The notes: a model not told the origin generated them from the letters alone. A stretch of DNA of 64,000 bases from an uncultured Sphingomonadaceae bacterium (GCA_947499255.1 CANMNF010000003.1:413669-477668); one strand, 5' to 3'; positions 52,099 through 61,309 are shown, counted from the first letter of the stretch. Made by a program: numbers and translations.

Positions 52099-52106
52099 TC
52101 TTTGCG

Positions 52107-52128
52107 CCCCTCCCTTACGCGGGAGGGG
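52107..52128 (+). other. GC-rich hairpin after infB
   Basis: CCCCTCCC (52107-52114) and GGGAGGGG (52121-52128) form a perfect 8-bp stem with loop TTACGC, only 8 bases beyond the infB stop. A short T run is lacking (GCTTTG follows), so transcription probably continues into the thioesterase gene with partial attenuation or mRNA processing. Confidence 0.5.
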
Positions 52129-52152
52129 CCGCTTTGACGCAGATAAGCGACA

Positions 52153-52593
52153 ATGGCTGAGCAACCGACCTTCGGCTTTTTTCCAAAGGGCCAATCCGCC
52201 GCTGATCTGTCACCTGCCAGCGCTTTTCTTGGTGTGGATTTTCGCGGCTGGGATGCTGCCACACAAACTGCGACAATGTCGTTCACTGCGCCGCCTTCTT
52301 TCGGGAATGCGCGCGGCGGGGTGCAGGGCGGCTTGATTGCGGGCTTTCTGGATGAGGTGATGGGCGCGGCGCTTTACTGCCATGCTGGCGGCGAAGCGCT
52401 GCCCACCACGCTGGACATCAATATGACTTTGATTCGTCCTGTTCCCATCGGACCGCTGGTGGGCAAGGGCAGGGCGATCAAAATCGGGCGGCGTGTCGCC
52501 TATCTTGAAGGTGAGCTGTTCGATGCCGATGGCACATTGCTGGCCCGTTCAACCTGCACCGCCATCCCCACGCCCATTGCTGGAACTGAATAA
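52153..52593 (+). CDS. PaaI-type acyl-CoA thioesterase
   Basis: A 146-residue hot-dog thioesterase of the PaaI/YdiI group. [25 protein letters not shown] holds the family's G-x-G-G turn and Asp/Glu helix, and [16 protein letters not shown] is the central strand pair. It lies between infB and rbfA, with TAATG overlapping the rbfA start. Its substrate is unknown; there is no obvious link to translation. Confidence 0.85.
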   Translation: MAEQPTFGFFPKGQSAADLSPASAFLGVDFRGWDAATQTATMSFTAPPSFGNARGGVQGGLIAGFLDEVMGAALYCHAGGEALPTTLDINMTLIRPVPIGPLVGKGRAIKIGRRVAYLEGELFDADGTLLARSTCTAIPTPIAGTE

Positions 52594-52985
52594 TGAAGCG
52601 CCATTCCTCCCCTGATGATCCCTCAATCCGTATCCTAAAAGTGGGTGAGCGGGTGCGCCATATCCTCTCCGAATTGCTGGCCCGCGGAGAAGCACACGAT
52701 GATGTGCTGTCGGCGGCCAACATCGCGGTGACCGAAGTGCGCATGTCACCCGATCTGCGCAATGCGAAGGTTTATGTGAAGCCATTGCTGGGCGAAGAAG
52801 AGGCGGTGATCCTTAAAGCCTTGCAGGTCAACACTGCCTTTTTCCAGCGCGAAGTGGCCAAGCGGCTGGGCCTGAAATTTGCACCCAAACTGCAATTCCG
52901 CGCCGATGAAAGCTTCGATGAAGCAAGCCGGATCGATCAATTGCTCGATGATCCCAAAGTAAAGCGCGATTTGGAAGAGGAATAG
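52593..52985 (+). CDS. rbfA: Ribosome-binding factor A
   Basis: A 130-residue KH-fold RbfA for 16S maturation. [22 protein letters not shown] helix ([13 protein letters not shown]), [17 protein letters not shown] and [17 protein letters not shown] match the family. ATG 52593 overlaps the thioesterase TAA. It should be followed by truB; here about 3.8 kb of other genes intervene, beginning with an AT-rich stretch. Confidence 0.95.
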   Translation: MKRHSSPDDPSIRILKVGERVRHILSELLARGEAHDDVLSAANIAVTEVRMSPDLRNAKVYVKPLLGEEEAVILKALQVNTAFFQREVAKRLGLKFAPKLQFRADESFDEASRIDQLLDDPKVKRDLEEE

Positions 52986-53017
52986 TTTTCCCCAGATATT
53001 GACACAGCGGAAATGTA

Positions 53018-53042
53018 AATTTATGAGCAAAGCTCATAAATT
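53018..53042. repeat. Perfect 11-bp inverted repeat in an AT-rich spacer
   Basis: AATTTATGAGC (53018-53028) and GCTCATAAATT (53032-53042) are separated by AAA. A second dyad, GTAGGA-TATT-TCCTAC, lies at 53110-53125. The segment 52986-53130 is markedly AT-rich against the GC-rich background. It looks like promoter or foreign DNA upstream of the tRNA-like element. Confidence 0.75.
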
Positions 53043-53156
53043 GTACCAAAAATTATATCGCTGTATTTCAATGACTTGAACTTTAAAATTATTATCGATT
53101 ATCAATAAAGTAGGATATTTCCTACACCCGCTCCGTTGCGCAATGCTATTCTTGGT

Positions 53157-53273
53157 CCGATGAGAGTTGTGTCCGCGCTCGGTGGCAGGAGTGGCAACGC
53201 GTCTGACTTGAAAATCAGTGCCCTATGGGCTGGAGGGTTCGACTCCCTCTCGGGTGCGGACATATCTCATCGG
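53157..53273 (+). repeat. Flanking inverted repeat that extends the tRNA-like helix
   Basis: CCGATGAGA (53157-53165) is exactly complementary to TCTCATCGG (53265-53273). Together with the inner 12-bp TGTCCGCGCTCG/CGGGTGCGGACA helix and small internal loops (GTTG and TA) it makes a closing helix of about 21 bp around the tRNA-like core. Confidence 0.8.
53171..53262 (+). tRNA. Non-canonical type-II tRNA-like element (Ser-like, anticodon read as TGA)
   Basis: T-arm GAGGG-TTCGACT-CCCTC (53233-53249) differs by one loop base from the T-arm of the tRNA-Ser at 63613. A variable arm GCCC-TAT-GGGC (53220-53230) and a D-loop with AGTGGCAA are present. The anticodon stem CTGA/TCAG (53203-53218) has only 4 pairs around an 8-base loop CTTGAAAA, and D-stem pair 12/23 is A.C. 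The 5' strand GTCCGCGCTCG pairs with CGGGTGCGGAC for 11 bp, longer than any normal acceptor. No CCA is encoded, unlike the three other tRNAs here. It may be a degenerate tRNA-Ser or a specialised tRNA-like RNA. Confidence 0.55.
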
Positions 53274-53411
53274 AAGAGGAGTGAGCGCCACGCTCGCGCC
53301 CTGACCCGCCGCTAACAAATCACGCCAATGCCAAACGGCTTCCCAACCGGTTCTGCAACCTTGGTAACACCGTGCCGGACGCGGCACCACTTTGCTCGCT
53401 GGTAAGACAGA
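53274..53411. other. Gap between the tRNA-like element and the AbgT gene
   Basis: No ORF with coding character. The sequence returns to high GC, with no clear terminator for the tRNA-like element (no T run). Only a weak GGACGCGGCACC region is seen near 53380. Confidence 0.4.
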
Positions 53412-55016
53412 TTACTGCGCAGCCACGCCAGTGGGGATGTCCATAAAGACTTGCGCGCCCGGTCCAAGCGGCAGATCTAGCACAACCCAGCCAATCGTCA
53501 TCGCAAGGCCTGCAATCATCAAGCCGACCGAATAAGGCAGCATGGTCGCAGTGAGTGATCCTAGCCCAAAATCCTTTTGCCAACGTTGGCAGAATATCAG
53601 GATCAGCGGGAAATAGACCATAAGCGGGGTGATGATATTGGTCGCGCTATCGCCCACACGGTATGCCGCCGTCGCCATTTCGGGCGAAATGCCCAGCAGC
53701 ATCAGCATTGGCACCAGCACAGGTGCAAGCAGTGCCCATTTCGCGCTGGCAGAGCCGACAAAGATGTTAAGAATACCCGCCACAACCACAATCGCAGCAA
53801 GCAAAGCCCATGCAGGCAGGCCCAAACCACCAAGGAAGTTCGCGCCGTTTACCGCAAGGATCAGGCCAAGGTTTGACCAAGCAAACATCGCCACAAAATG
53901 CGCCGCTGCAAAAGCGAGCACGAGGTAATAGGCCATGTCCTCCATCGAACCGGTCATCATTTTGACCAGATCCTTGTGGTTCTTGATCACGCCAGAGGCC
54001 GCGCCATAAGCCCAGCCAGCCAATAAGAAGAGCAGGAAAAACGCCCCAACAAGGCTTTGATAAAACGGATTAAGCTGCGCCTCAGTGCTGGCGGTCTCAT
54101 CAATTAACGGAGTGCCCGGGCCAAAGGTGAAGAACAGCCACATGGCCACCACGCCCAACACCGCAAGCCCAGCCCAGCGCAGACCCTTCTTCTCCGCATC
54201 GGTCAAAGCGCGGTCCCCATCGCCAACTTCGCTCAGATCATCTTGCGCGTCAGAGGTGGCGTCCCCCATCATGGTAGGGTTCCACTTGCCCAAGCGCGGC
54301 TCAATCATCTTATCCGTGACGAACCAGATGACAGGCAGGAAGACAAAAGTCATGGCGGCGATAAAATACCAATTGCCAACAATATTGGCGGTGAAATCGC
54401 CGAACACCGTTTCAACACTCGCCTCGGTTATGCCGAACAACAATGCGTCCAATTGGCCGGGCAGCAAATTGGCGGAAAAGCCGCCCGAAACACCGGCAAA
54501 GCTGGCCGCGATGCCTGCCACCGGATGGCGTCCAGCCGCATGGAAGATAATGCCCGCCAACGGGATCAACACGACATAGGCTGCATCAGCTGCAAGATTG
54601 CCCAACATTCCCACCAGCACGACAATCGGGGTGAGCAAAGCGGTTGGCGCGTTGCGCACGCCTGCGCGCATCGCTGTGCCGAACAGGCCGGCACGCTCTG
54701 CAACGCCTGCGCCCAGCATCACAACCAGCACATATCCCAGCGGGTGAAAGTGCGTGAAAGTGGCGGGCATATCGACCCACAAGCGCTGAATATTCTCCGG
54801 CGCCAATAGCGACAGCGCGGATATGACAACCGGCTGCCCGGTCGCTTCATCAATTTCGGTGGGGTGCAGCGCGGAAAGGCCAGTAAGACCCGCGATAACA
54901 GAGATACCAATAAGGATCGCAATCAGCCAGAAGAACAGGAACACCGGATCGGGCAATTTGTTGCCCGTTCGCTCAACCCAGCCCAAAAAACCCTTTTGCG
55001 TTGCCGCTTCGTTCAT
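53412..55016 (-). CDS. AbgT-family transporter
   Basis: A 534-residue multipass protein of the AbgT family (p-aminobenzoyl-glutamate or drug/antimetabolite exporters). It has 12-13 helices, with GFLGWVERTGNKLPDPV at the start, SGGFSANLLPGQLDALLFGITE, and GDSATNIITPLMVYFPLIL near the end. The family members known act on p-aminobenzoyl-glutamate or sulfonamide-type compounds; the real substrate is not deducible. Its direction is opposite to the rbfA-truB cluster into which it is inserted. ATG 55016 (MNEAATQKG) is the start. Confidence 0.93.
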   Translation of the reverse strand: MNEAATQKGFLGWVERTGNKLPDPVFLFFWLIAILIGISVIAGLTGLSALHPTEIDEATGQPVVISALSLLAPENIQRLWVDMPATFTHFHPLGYVLVVMLGAGVAERAGLFGTAMRAGVRNAPTALLTPIVVLVGMLGNLAADAAYVVLIPLAGIIFHAAGRHPVAGIAASFAGVSGGFSANLLPGQLDALLFGITEASVETVFGDFTANIVGNWYFIAAMTFVFLPVIWFVTDKMIEPRLGKWNPTMMGDATSDAQDDLSEVGDGDRALTDAEKKGLRWAGLAVLGVVAMWLFFTFGPGTPLIDETASTEAQLNPFYQSLVGAFFLLFLLAGWAYGAASGVIKNHKDLVKMMTGSMEDMAYYLVLAFAAAHFVAMFAWSNLGLILAVNGANFLGGLGLPAWALLAAIVVVAGILNIFVGSASAKWALLAPVLVPMLMLLGISPEMATAAYRVGDSATNIITPLMVYFPLILIFCQRWQKDFGLGSLTATMLPYSVGLMIAGLAMTIGWVVLDLPLGPGAQVFMDIPTGVAAQ

Positions 55017-55127
55017 TGCTTAATCTGCCTTGGTGTTTGCAATCCAAGCTGGCGGGCTAGCATGCAAAGCTGCGCGGGTCTTCCGGAATTGCTGGCCAAT
55101 CCCCAAATCTGCGCTACCCAGACAAAC

Positions 55128-55814
55128 ATGACTGATACGCTTATATACGTCGCGATGCTTGTACCCTGTCTGATCATCGCCATCGTGTTTCACGAAGTGG
55201 CGCATGGCGCAGTTGCGCTGATGTTGGGGGATCGCACGGCCCATGATCTGGGACGTCTTAGCCTCAATCCCATTCGCCATGTCGATCCGATGGGCACCTT
55301 GATCGTGCCGGGGCTGCTTGCTTTGGTGAGCGGGCCGATATTTGGCTGGGCCAAGCCGGTGCCTGTAAAGCCAAGCCGGTTGAACAATCCGCGCTATGGC
55401 ATGATGCTGGTGGCAGCGGCCGGTCCGGCCAGCAATTTGCTGATGGCGATGATCGCGGCAATTGTGCTGGGCGTGATTGTCGGAATTGCCGGGCCCGATA
55501 GCGCATTGCCACAATGGCTGTTTCAGCTGATGATCTTGTTCATCATGGTCAACACGTTTCTCGCGCTGTTTAATCTGCTGCCAATTCCGCCATTTGATGG
55601 CTCCCATATTGTGGGCGGCCTGCTCCCGCGCCGAATGGTGCCGCGGTGGCAGCAAATGCAGCAGGTTGGCATTGTCTTTATCGTGATCCTGATTGCGATC
55701 ACATGGGCCTTTCCCGGATCGGGCATTATTGAACGTGTCGTGCTGCCGCCGGTGCAGTGGATGCAGGAGTATTATCTTGGTCTGGCACAGCGTGTTGCTG
55801 CGTTGTTTGGTTAA
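55128..55814 (+). CDS. Site-2 protease-like zinc metalloprotease (M50)
   Basis: A 228-residue intramembrane protease fold. HEVAHG (22-27) is the HExxH zinc site, and NLLPIPPFDGSHIV with the DG motif supplies the third ligand region (NPxDG type). Six helices are visible. Short M50B members of this kind are common in bacteria but have few known substrates. ATG 55128 is taken; the frame upstream is shadow of AbgT. It is divergent from AbgT and its stop overlaps the next gene's stop by 4 bases. Confidence 0.88.
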   Translation: MTDTLIYVAMLVPCLIIAIVFHEVAHGAVALMLGDRTAHDLGRLSLNPIRHVDPMGTLIVPGLLALVSGPIFGWAKPVPVKPSRLNNPRYGMMLVAAAGPASNLLMAMIAAIVLGVIVGIAGPDSALPQWLFQLMILFIMVNTFLALFNLLPIPPFDGSHIVGGLLPRRMVPRWQQMQQVGIVFIVILIAITWAFPGSGIIERVVLPPVQWMQEYYLGLAQRVAALFG

Positions 55815-56716
55815 GGTGTTGAGGCCAGCTCGGCAGGCATAGGTCTGGCACATTGCGGCTTGCCAAATTGCGCAAGGGCTTCGCGATGGCTCTCGGCATA
55901 GCGGGTGGAGACAATCGCGCCGTATGTTTCCACCATATCCAGCCCGTTTTCCAATGCGCCAAGAAAGCCGGGGAGCACCGCCTCCTGCGCGGTTTCATCG
56001 GGGATCGCCTCGGCCACCCGTTCAACATAGCCGCGAATAATGGCTTCGCGACCGGGCCGGGCATTGCGCGCCTCTTCTGCGGGCATAGTGGTGAGCGCAT
56101 CTATTACGCCTAAAGGCGCCAGCATTCCGGCACCGGGGAAAGGCACAGGCGCAGCAAAATCATGCGCGATGACAGTGCCTGTTACCCGCGTTGCCAGGCG
56201 CGCCAGATCGCGGGCGTGATCAAAACTATAATACCAGTATGGCGTCCCTCCACCGGGCATGGGAGCCGCCACATGCACAAAACCACGGCGCATCGCGTCA
56301 TAAAGCATCGCGAAGGCATCGGCATAAATGTGATGCTGGAGCTGTGCGAACAGGCTGGCAAAGGCAGCGCCGGGCTCGCGCAAGACCACATGCCATTCCA
56401 CCTGATCAATCCCGGCGAAGCTGGCCGCCATTTCCACCGCCGATATCGGGCGATCATCATAAAGCGCACCCTCCAAGTCCTCCGAGGAAAGGATGAGCGT
56501 ATCGCAACCGGCAGCCTCAGCCGCTCCAATCATTGCGAAAAGCGGTGCCGAATTGCCGTTGAGAATATGCCAAGCGGCTTCGTGATGGGCGGGATAGCCG
56601 TCTTGGCGTTGATAATAGACGCCGCGTTCGCGCAAGGCCTCGGCATTGTCGTTGAGAACATGCTGCAAATAGGTGGAGCCGGTTTTGTGCAGACCAAGAT
56701 GGACGAGTAAACGCAT
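55811..56716 (-). CDS. Hypothetical sulfotransferase-like protein
   Basis: A 301-residue protein. MRLLVHLGLHKTGSTYLQHVL at the N-terminus is a PAPS-loop-like motif (HxGxxKTGSTxLQ) seen in sulfotransferase-related families. VVLREPGAAFASLFAQLQHH resembles the 3'-phosphate motif region (REP...S). The rest is not recognisable. ATG 56716 gives a natural start; the longer frame (TTG 56773) adds 19 residues. It converges with the M50 gene (4-base overlap) and is divergent from truB. Sulfotransferase activity is inference. Confidence 0.7.
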   Translation of the reverse strand: MRLLVHLGLHKTGSTYLQHVLNDNAEALRERGVYYQRQDGYPAHHEAAWHILNGNSAPLFAMIGAAEAAGCDTLILSSEDLEGALYDDRPISAVEMAASFAGIDQVEWHVVLREPGAAFASLFAQLQHHIYADAFAMLYDAMRRGFVHVAAPMPGGGTPYWYYSFDHARDLARLATRVTGTVIAHDFAAPVPFPGAGMLAPLGVIDALTTMPAEEARNARPGREAIIRGYVERVAEAIPDETAQEAVLPGFLGALENGLDMVETYGAIVSTRYAESHREALAQFGKPQCARPMPAELASTP

Positions 56717-56826
56717 GGGGCTTTGCAGTGCCGCATCGCTTTCAATATCGGATTGCGGAGTGCCTTGGGGCAATTACCTAACCCGCCGGGTCGACGATGA
56801 CGCGGCTTGGCTCTAAGGCGCGCAGC

Positions 56827-57792
56827 ATGGACGGCTGGATCATCCTTGATAAACCGCGCGAGCTTGGCTCGACACAGGCGGTGGGCGCGGTGAAGCGCAA
56901 TCTGCGCGAAGGCGGCTATGCCAAAACCAAAGTGGGGCATGGGGGAACGCTTGATCCGCTGGCCGAAGGTGTTTTGCCGATTGCCTTGGGCGAAGCGACG
57001 AAACTGGCAGGCAGAATGCTTGATGCCAGCAAGATCTATGACTTCACGATCAAATTTGGAGAGGAAACCGAAACGCTTGATAGCGAAGGGGAGGTGATCG
57101 CTCGCTCAGACCGTCGCCCGCCAATGGCTGCAGTGGCCGCGATTTGCGAACATTTCACCGGGCCGATTGAACAGATCCCGCCCAAATATTCCGCGCTTAA
57201 AGTGAATGGGAAGCGCGCTTACGATCTTGCGCGGGCGGGTGAGGATGTGGAGCTGAAAACGCGCAATGTGACCATTCACGCGCTCGGCCTGACCAACGAA
57301 ATCTCCTGTGCCCCCATTGATTCCGCTTTTCTAACCTCTGCCGGCCGCCCAGACCCTTATGATGCGCAAATCCCGCTGGAACTGGCGGAGAGTGTCACGC
57401 TGACCGCACATGTTTCCAAAGGCACCTATATCCGCTCTTTAGCGCGCGATATTGCCCATGCCCTTGGAACTTGCGGCCATGTTACTTATCTACGCCGCAC
57501 GAAGGCTGGCCCGTTCCACGAATCCCAAGCGATTTCGCTGGACTTGTTGAATGAAATCGGCAAAGGGGCGCGGCTTGAAGATCATCTCCTGCCATTAGAG
57601 GCAGGGCTGGACGGCATCCCGGCTCTATCTCTTGATCCTGATAATGCGCAGGCGGTCCGACAGGGCCGGATCGTTTCGGGATTGCCCCATTCCGATGGGC
57701 TGTATTTTGCAAAGCTGGGCGATGTCCCGGTTGCGTTGATCCAGCTAACGGATGGCACGGTGAAGATCGTGCGGGGATTTAATTGTACATGA
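56827..57792 (+). CDS. truB: tRNA pseudouridine(55) synthase
   Basis: A 321-residue TruB that makes pseudouridine 55 in the T-loop. The catalytic Asp43 is in HGGTLDPLAEGVLP, VKGT-type KGTYIRSLARDIA and YDFTIKFGEETETLDSEGE follow, and a C-terminal PUA-like domain ends the protein. ATG 56827 fits; the frame to 56797 adds ten codons. It precedes rpsO by 21 bases, the usual truB-rpsO-pnp order. Confidence 0.96.
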   Translation: MDGWIILDKPRELGSTQAVGAVKRNLREGGYAKTKVGHGGTLDPLAEGVLPIALGEATKLAGRMLDASKIYDFTIKFGEETETLDSEGEVIARSDRRPPMAAVAAICEHFTGPIEQIPPKYSALKVNGKRAYDLARAGEDVELKTRNVTIHALGLTNEISCAPIDSAFLTSAGRPDPYDAQIPLELAESVTLTAHVSKGTYIRSLARDIAHALGTCGHVTYLRRTKAGPFHESQAISLDLLNEIGKGARLEDHLLPLEAGLDGIPALSLDPDNAQAVRQGRIVSGLPHSDGLYFAKLGDVPVALIQLTDGTVKIVRGFNCT

Positions 57793-57813
57793 TGCTGCGA
57801 AAGGTCTGAATAT

Positions 57814-58083
57814 ATGTCAGTTACGGCTGAAGAAAAACAAGAACTCATCAAAGACAATGCACGCGGTAAGCAAGATACCGGCAGTCCAGAAGTCCAGGTC
57901 GCGATCCTCACGCAGCGTATCCGCAACCTGACCGATCACTTCAAAGCAAACCACAAAGACAACCATTCACGTCGTGGCCTGCTGAAGATGGTCAATAAGC
58001 GTCGCTCGCTCCTCGCCTATTTGAAGGCCAAGGATCTTGAGCGCTACAATACGCTGATCAAGAAGCTTGGTCTTCGTAAGTAA
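57814..58083 (+). CDS. rpsO: 30S ribosomal protein S15
   Basis: An 89-residue S15: [24 protein letters not shown], then [23 protein letters not shown] and the terminal [10 protein letters not shown]. Length is normal. S15 binds the central domain of 16S rRNA. It lies between truB and pnp. Confidence 0.98.
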   Translation: MSVTAEEKQELIKDNARGKQDTGSPEVQVAILTQRIRNLTDHFKANHKDNHSRRGLLKMVNKRRSLLAYLKAKDLERYNTLIKKLGLRK

Positions 58084-58311
58084 GAATTTTTCGCAGGGGC
58101 GGCTCAGTGGGCCGCCCCTTCGTCTATCCGGGAGCATCGCGGGAAAAGTGGAGACTGGTTTTTCATTCGCGGTATGGCCCAAAAGTATCGGCATCCTTCA
58201 CATGCGGTGAAGGGGCCAGGGGCAAACCAAGGCCCCACACCGGACCGGGACGGTATCCCCGGCAATGTAGATCCCGCCAAGCAATAGGGCTGGCGGGCCG
58301 AAGGAATATAT
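58084..58311 (+). other. rpsO-pnp intergenic region with hairpins
   Basis: A GC-rich hairpin GGGGCGGC/GCCGCCCC (58096-58118) with loop TCAGTGG follows rpsO by 12 bases and is a candidate terminator or RNase processing site. CCGCCAAGC...GCTGGCGG (58273-58297) forms another stem just upstream of the pnp ribosome-binding site (GAAGGAA). In E. coli, RNase III and PNPase act in this region to autoregulate pnp; a similar role here is inference. Confidence 0.5.
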
Positions 58312-60618
58312 ATGTTCGACAAGAAAACCGTATCGATTGAGTGGGGCGGAAAGACCCTCACCCTCGAAACAGGCCAGATCGCCCGTCAAGCAGACGGCGC
58401 TGTGCTGGCCACTTATGGCGAAACCGTGGTGCTGTGCGCCGTGACCGCCGCCAAGAGTGTACGCGAAGGGCAGGACTTTTTCCCGCTCACCGTCCACTAT
58501 CAGGAAAAATTCTCCGCTGCGGGTCGTATCCCCGGCGGCTTCTTCAAGCGCGAAGGCCGCGCCACGGAGAAAGAAACACTAACCTCGCGCCTCATTGACC
58601 GTCCCGTACGGCCGCTCTTCCCCGAAGGTTTCTACAACGAAATCAACGTGATCGCACAGGTCCTTTCCTATGATGGTGAGACTGAGCCTGATATCGTTGC
58701 GATGGTTGCAGCTTCTGCTGCGTTGACCATTTCCGGCCTGCCTTTCATGGGCCCCATCGGTGCTGCGCGCGTTGGTTATGTTGATGGCGAATATGTCCTC
58801 AACCCATCTGTGAACACAATCTTTGACGAAGGTGAACTCGACCTTGTTGTTGCTGCGACGAATGACGCGGTGATGATGGTGGAATCCGAAGCCAAAGAAC
58901 TGCCCGAAGATGTGATGCTGGGCGCTGTGATGTTCGCGCATGAAGAAAGCCGCAAGGTAATCGGCGCGATTGTCGATCTGGCTGAACAAGCTGCCAAGGA
59001 TCCTTGGGAAGTTGATCTTTCCGACGATACCTCTGACATCAAAGAGAACCTTCGCGGTATCGTGGGCGATGACATTGCCGCAGCCTACAAGCTGACCGAC
59101 AAGTCGCAGCGTTCTGATGCGCTCAACCTGGCACGTGCCAAGGCCAAAGAAGCTTATGCCGATGCCGAAGGGCAAACGCAGATGAACGCCAACAAAGCGG
59201 TCAAGAAGCTCGAAGCTGAAATCGTGCGCGGTGCCATCCTTAAGGACGGTCAACGTATTGATGGTCGCAAGACCAATGAAGTGCGCCCGATCGAAGCGAT
59301 GGTTGGCCTATTGCCCCGTACCCACGGTTCGGCGCTGTTTACGCGCGGTGAGACGCAGGCCATCTGCACCACCACGCTGGGCACCAAAGATGCTGAGCAG
59401 ATGATCGATGGGCTTGAAGGCCTGTCATACAACCACTTCATGCTGCACTACAACTTCCCGCCATATTCGGTTGGCGAAGTGGGTCGGTTTGGCTTTACCA
59501 GCCGCCGCGAAACGGGCCATGGTAAGCTGGCATGGCGTGCGCTGCACCCTGTGCTGCCTGACCATGAAGATTTCCCGTACACGATCCGTATTCTGTCTGA
59601 CATCACCGAGTCCAATGGCTCGTCCTCGATGGCGACGGTTTGCGGTGGTTGCTTGTCGATGATGGATGCTGGAGTTCCGATCGAATATCCTGTGTCCGGC
59701 ATCGCGATGGGCCTGATCCTTGAAGGCGAAGACTTCACCGTCTTGTCAGACATCCTGGGTGATGAAGATCACCTTGGCGACATGGACTTCAAAGTTGCCG
59801 GTTCTGAGCGCGGTATCACTTCGCTGCAGATGGACATCAAAGTCGCTGGCATCACCAAGGAAATCATGCAAACCGCGCTTGCACAAGCGAGCGAAGGCCG
59901 CGCGCACATCCTTGGCGAAATGAGCAAGGCTTTGAGCACGCCGCGCACCGGCGTTTCCAAGCATGCTCCGCGCATCGAAACGATGCAGATCGACAAATCG
60001 AAGATCCGCGACATCATCGGTACAGGCGGCAAGGTTATCCGTGAAATCGTTGCGGAAACCGGCGCCAAGGTCGACATCGATGATGAAGGCGTGATCAAGA
60101 TCTCGTCTAGCGATGGCGATCAGATCGAAGCTGCGAAAAAGTGGATCGAAGGCATCGTTGAAGAAGCCGAAGTCGGCAAAATCTACAACGGCAAAGTCGT
60201 CAACATCGTTGATTTCGGCGCATTCGTGAACTTTATGGGTGGCAAGGACGGCCTCGTCCACGTGTCCGAAATGAAGAATGAGCGCGTTGAGAAGGTCACC
60301 GACGTCGTATCCGAAGGCCAAGAAGTCAAAGTCAAGGTTCTCGAAATCGATCAGCGCGGCAAAGTCCGTTTGTCGATGCGCGTTGTTGATCAGGAAACTG
60401 GCGAAGAGCTGGAAGATACCCGCCCACCCAGAGAACCGCGCGGTGACAAGCGCGAAGGTGGCGGCGGTGATCGTCGTGGCCCTCGCGGAAATCGCAGCCG
60501 TGGCAACGACCGTAGTGGTCGCCGTGGTGGCGGCGGTCGCGGCGAAGGCGGCGGCAAGGATAGCGGCGGCGATGGTGGCGGCGATCCCGGCCACATCCCT
60601 GACTTCCTGAAGGACTAA
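58312..60618 (+). CDS. pnp: Polyribonucleotide nucleotidyltransferase (PNPase)
   Basis: A 768-residue PNPase. Two RNase PH domains (RREXXX-type: [18 protein letters not shown]; and [15 protein letters not shown]), the catalytic [12 protein letters not shown] and [14 protein letters not shown] blocks, a KH domain ([15 protein letters not shown]) and an S1 domain ([26 protein letters not shown]). The C-terminus is an Arg/Gly-rich tail, longer than in E. coli and perhaps RNA-binding. A strong terminator follows. Confidence 0.98.
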   Translation: MFDKKTVSIEWGGKTLTLETGQIARQADGAVLATYGETVVLCAVTAAKSVREGQDFFPLTVHYQEKFSAAGRIPGGFFKREGRATEKETLTSRLIDRPVRPLFPEGFYNEINVIAQVLSYDGETEPDIVAMVAASAALTISGLPFMGPIGAARVGYVDGEYVLNPSVNTIFDEGELDLVVAATNDAVMMVESEAKELPEDVMLGAVMFAHEESRKVIGAIVDLAEQAAKDPWEVDLSDDTSDIKENLRGIVGDDIAAAYKLTDKSQRSDALNLARAKAKEAYADAEGQTQMNANKAVKKLEAEIVRGAILKDGQRIDGRKTNEVRPIEAMVGLLPRTHGSALFTRGETQAICTTTLGTKDAEQMIDGLEGLSYNHFMLHYNFPPYSVGEVGRFGFTSRRETGHGKLAWRALHPVLPDHEDFPYTIRILSDITESNGSSSMATVCGGCLSMMDAGVPIEYPVSGIAMGLILEGEDFTVLSDILGDEDHLGDMDFKVAGSERGITSLQMDIKVAGITKEIMQTALAQASEGRAHILGEMSKALSTPRTGVSKHAPRIETMQIDKSKIRDIIGTGGKVIREIVAETGAKVDIDDEGVIKISSSDGDQIEAAKKWIEGIVEEAEVGKIYNGKVVNIVDFGAFVNFMGGKDGLVHVSEMKNERVEKVTDVVSEGQEVKVKVLEIDQRGKVRLSMRVVDQETGEELEDTRPPREPRGDKREGGGGDRRGPRGNRSRGNDRSGRRGGGGRGEGGGKDSGGDGGGDPGHIPDFLKD

Positions 60619-60642
60619 GCCTCCTATCACAGCAAACAAAAA

Positions 60643-60677
60643 GGGCCGCGAGGAACAATCCTCGCGGCCCTTTTTTT
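60643..60677 (+). terminator. Rho-independent terminator of pnp
   Basis: A 12-bp stem, GGGCCGCGAGGA (60643-60654) with TCCTCGCGGCCC (60659-60670), and loop ACAA is followed by seven Ts. An A run on its left side allows leftward termination of the DUF1993 transcript as well. Confidence 0.95.
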
Positions 60678-60727
60678 ATCTGAACCCAAGAGCTTATCCC
60701 TTGGCGGAGCTTAGCCCTGCGCGCCAA

Positions 60728-61252
60728 TTATCCTTTCGCCCGATACGCCCCCACATAATCCATCTTGCCAACTTTAATCCCTGCATGGCGCATTATCGCA
60801 TAAGCGGTGGTGACATGGAAAAAGAAGTTGGGCTGGCTAAAGCTCAAGAGAAAATCGCTGACGGTGAATTCCTTGCGGAACTTGTCGCCAATGCTGAAGA
60901 CCACATCCTTGTCAGCCATCGCTTCCAATTGCGCTTCGTCAAGCGCGGCAAGGCCAGTTTGTGCCTGTTCCACCTTATCGCGCAAGCCCGCAAAGCTATC
61001 AGGCCAAGGATCACGATAGGGGGCAAATTGACCTTCCGCGCAGCTGGCGATCGCATGGGCGCTATGCACCCAGCAGCTTTGCACCTGATAACCGAACGGG
61101 AGCATATCGTCTGCCAATCGTGCATCGATCAGCTGCGCTGCATCGCATTCCTGATCGCCGCACCAGCTTTCCGCCTTGTCGATCAAACCGGAAACAGCGC
61201 CCAGCATTTGCTGATAGGTCGGGACGAGGGCGGCGTGCAGGGTAAGTGGCAA
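60728..61252 (-). CDS. DUF1993 family protein
   Basis: A 174-residue DUF1993 protein (DinB-like four-helix fold), MPLTLHAALVPTYQQMLGAV followed by FGYQVQSCWVHSAHAI and NFFFHVTTAYAIMRHAG. His residues at the helix ends are placed as in metal-binding DinB proteins. The start is a TTG at 61252 with AAGGAGAG five bases upstream, a strong ribosome-binding site. The role is unknown. It lies 100 bases downstream of gcrA on the same strand. Confidence 0.88.
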   Translation of the reverse strand: MPLTLHAALVPTYQQMLGAVSGLIDKAESWCGDQECDAAQLIDARLADDMLPFGYQVQSCWVHSAHAIASCAEGQFAPYRDPWPDSFAGLRDKVEQAQTGLAALDEAQLEAMADKDVVFSIGDKFRKEFTVSDFLLSFSQPNFFFHVTTAYAIMRHAGIKVGKMDYVGAYRAKG

Positions 61253-61261
61253 TTTTGCTCT

Positions 61262-61309
61262 CCTTAGAACGGTATGGCCTTAGAACGGTGAGGCCTTAAA
61301 ACAACAAGG
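61262..61309. repeat. Three tandem 16-bp imperfect repeats
   Basis: Three units start at 61262, 61278 and 61294: CCTTAGAACGGTATGG, CCTTAGAACGGTGAGG and the degenerate CCTTAAAACAACAAGG. They are 16 bases apart and occupy the space between the gcrA terminator and the DUF1993 ribosome-binding site. Confidence 0.8.

Noticed and set aside
53171..53262. Selenocysteine tRNA as an identity for the tRNA-like element
   Set aside because: The anticodon loop reads TGA or GAA rather than TCA, the D-stem is too short, and no selenocysteine machinery is visible here.
55784..55800. TGGCACAGCGTGTTGC as a sigma54 site
   Set aside because: The GG-GC spacing is 13 rather than 12 and it lies at the end of the M50 protease coding sequence.
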